A stretch of DNA of 7,214 nucleotides from Candidatus Aminicenantes bacterium RBG_13_64_14 (GTDB taxonomy: Bacteria; Acidobacteriota; Aminicenantia; Aminicenantales; Saccharicenantaceae). Below the pieces are notes generated by a model. It made no database searches, was not told the origin of the DNA, and worked only from the letters and a program-made list of their open reading frames with translations. How positions within the stretch are numbered: the stretch's first letter is position 1; each line of letters opens with the position of its first letter. The stretch lies in contig MEXZ01000079.1 in NCBI GenBank assembly GCA_001773855.1, positions 1 through 7,214 of the forward strand. Reading direction: 5' to 3'. The position numbers and the translations under genes are program-made. Below are positions 6,147 to 7,214 of the stretch, piece by piece.

Positions 6147-6905
6147 ATGGCCAAAAGAACGATCATCGAGATCGACCGCGATAAATGCAACGGCTGCGGG
6201 CTCTGCACGACGGCCTGCGCCGAAGGCGCCCTGGTTCTCGACGCCGAGAACAAGGCCGTCCTTGTCCGGGAGATCTTCTGCGACGGATTGGGGGCCTGCC
6301 TCGACGTCTGCCCGACGGACGCCCTTAAGGTCGTCGAAAGAGAGAGCGAGAAGTACGACGCCGGGGCCGCCTTTAGCCATGTCCTCAAGACGCGGGGGGC
6401 CGACGCGGCCTCACGCGTTTACGGCATCGACGGCGGGCACGCGCACGCCGGTCCTTCCGGCTGTCCCGGAAGCCTGGCCCGGAACATCCCCTGCGGCCCC
6501 GACGGCGACGACGGGCCGGCCGCATCCGCCAAGTCCCGGCTCAGCCAGTGGCCGATCCAGCTTCACCTCATCTCGCCCCTTGCCCCCTACTTCGAGGGAA
6601 GCGACCTCCTCGTCGCCGCCGACTGCACGGCCTTCGCGCTCGGAGGGTTCCACGACAGCATGCTCAAGGGGAAAAAGCTCGTCATCGCCTGCCCCAAGCT
6701 CGATGAGACACAGGGCTACGTCGAGAAGCTGGCCGAGCTCATCCGGCGAAACCGCCTCAAATCACTGACCGTGGCCATCATGACCGTCCCCTGCTGTTCC
6801 GGTCTCGAGCGCATCGTCAGGGAGGCCGTCGAGCTGTCGGAGGAGCCGCTCGAGGTGAAGAAGGTCGTCGTCGGGATCGACGGCCGGGTCGTTCCGGCCG
6901 CCTGA
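6147..6905 (+). CDS. Ferredoxin-domain protein with uncharacterised Cys-rich C-terminal domain
   Basis: A 252-residue soluble protein with 13 cysteines. Residues 1-65 form a ferredoxin-like domain. The first motif, CNGCGLCTTAC (Cys14, 17, 20, 24), is complete. The second, CDGLGACLDVCP, has Cys45, 51 and 55 but Leu48 where the second cysteine of a classical CxxCxxCxxxCP motif would be. A polar linker follows (about 65-130). The C-terminal domain (about 131-249) has SRLSQWPIQLHL (130-141), LLVAADCTAF (154-163), IACPKLDET (180-188) and VPCCSGL (214-220); GCPGS (105-109) lies in the linker. I recall this architecture from anaerobes such as sulfate reducers, clostridia and Geobacter-like bacteria, often annotated only as a 4Fe-4S protein. 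Electron transfer or cluster-dependent sensing is an inference. The start has AAAGGAG seven bases upstream. No redox partner gene is in the window. Confidence 0.88.
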   Translation: MAKRTIIEIDRDKCNGCGLCTTACAEGALVLDAENKAVLVREIFCDGLGACLDVCPTDALKVVERESEKYDAGAAFSHVLKTRGADAASRVYGIDGGHAHAGPSGCPGSLARNIPCGPDGDDGPAASAKSRLSQWPIQLHLISPLAPYFEGSDLLVAADCTAFALGGFHDSMLKGKKLVIACPKLDETQGYVEKLAELIRRNRLKSLTVAIMTVPCCSGLERIVREAVELSEEPLEVKKVVVGIDGRVVPAA

Positions 6906-6912
6906 GCCCGGT

Positions 6913-7214
6913 TCAGATGGAAAGGGCGATCAGAAGCTGGGCCGGGAAATAGGTTCCGAGGATGATGGCTTGGGCGGGACCGAGCTTTTTGGCGAAGCGG
7001 TCATAGGCCAGGACGGAGTCGGAAACAAGAAAAAGAACGGCCCCGGCAAAGGCCAGAAGCGGCCGTGTCCCGCCCCCATCGACAAACCGGCCCGCTGCGA
7101 GCCCGGCCATGGCCGTGATGGCCGCGATGTAAACAAGGACGGGGATCTTCAGCCGACCGAGCGACGGAGCCAGAAGTCTGAACATCAGCAATCCGAAGAT
7201 GAGGAAAGGTACGA
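6913..7214 (-). CDS. YhhN-family membrane protein (lysoplasmalogenase-like), C-terminal part
   Basis: The minus-strand frame is open from the right window edge to a TGA at 6915-6913, giving about 100 C-terminal residues. The N-terminal half is outside the window. The nearest internal starts (TTG at 7191, ATG at 7185) are not true starts, since hydrophobic sequence continues before them. Recognisable YhhN/TMEM86 features in order are PVLVY, then GAVLFLVSDSVLAYDRF with its SDS-x-LA core, and TYFPAQLLIALS at the C-terminus. At least three hydrophobic helices are visible. Eukaryotic TMEM86 members hydrolyse the vinyl-ether bond of lysoplasmalogens. Several bacterial homologues are known mainly by sequence, so the substrate here is inferred; a link to ether lipids would fit an anaerobe. 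The stop lies 7 bases from the convergent stop of the ferredoxin-like gene. Confidence 0.82.
   Translation of the reverse strand, partial: VPFLIFGLLMFRLLAPSLGRLKIPVLVYIAAITAMAGLAAGRFVDGGGTRPLLAFAGAVLFLVSDSVLAYDRFAKKLGPAQAIILGTYFPAQLLIALSI

Noticed and set aside
5505..6380. A 291-codon minus-strand frame
   Set aside because: It is antisense to the membrane-protein and ferredoxin-like genes, highly charged and low in complexity, with no family resemblance.

Overview
The window is GC-rich bacterial chromosome with dense housekeeping genes, short intergenic gaps and sigma70-type promoters. Codons end mostly in G or C. The core genes (aspS, hisS, accA, a SpoU-class rRNA methyltransferase) are of bacterial type. 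A cysteine-rich ferredoxin-like protein of a kind I recall mainly from anaerobes points to an anaerobic or facultative lineage. Candidatus Aminicenantes, an acidobacterial relative or a deltaproteobacterial-type group would fit, but that placement is a weak guess from overall character. I see no phage, IS, CRISPR, tRNA or rRNA.

Layout. 1-390 (+) is the end of a membrane protein cut by the window edge. It converges on a minus-strand cluster that reads accA (4425-3469), hisS (3472-2207), aspS (2166-430). accA and hisS overlap by four bases (GTGA), hisS and aspS are 40 bases apart, and a clear promoter (TTGACT, 17 bases, TAGAAT) lies just upstream of accA. This looks like one operon joining the first committed step of fatty-acid synthesis to two aminoacyl-tRNA synthetases. 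A 7-bp inverted repeat fills the gap between the two convergent 3' ends at 402-429. Upstream of accA is a 346-base stretch without a gene (4426-4771), holding the accA promoter and a very GC-rich inverted repeat.

Next comes a 2'-O-methyltransferase of the SpoU/TrmH class, rlmB-like (5488-4772, -). Its promoter has a perfect -10, a near-consensus -35, an A-tract resembling an UP element, and a predicted leader of only about 10 bases. Divergent from it is a small three-helix membrane protein (5664-6083, +). It is followed by a 252-residue protein with an N-terminal ferredoxin-like domain and an uncharacterised cysteine-rich C-terminal domain (6147-6905, +). A YhhN-family (lysoplasmalogenase-like) membrane protein (7214-6913, -), cut by the right edge, converges on it with only 7 bases between stops.

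Most of the window is ordinary housekeeping DNA and I did not find a convincing new multi-gene system. The points most worth a second look are the cysteine-rich ferredoxin-like protein, the eight-cysteine insertion in HisRS, the accA-hisS-aspS coupling, and the rlmB promoter with its very short leader.
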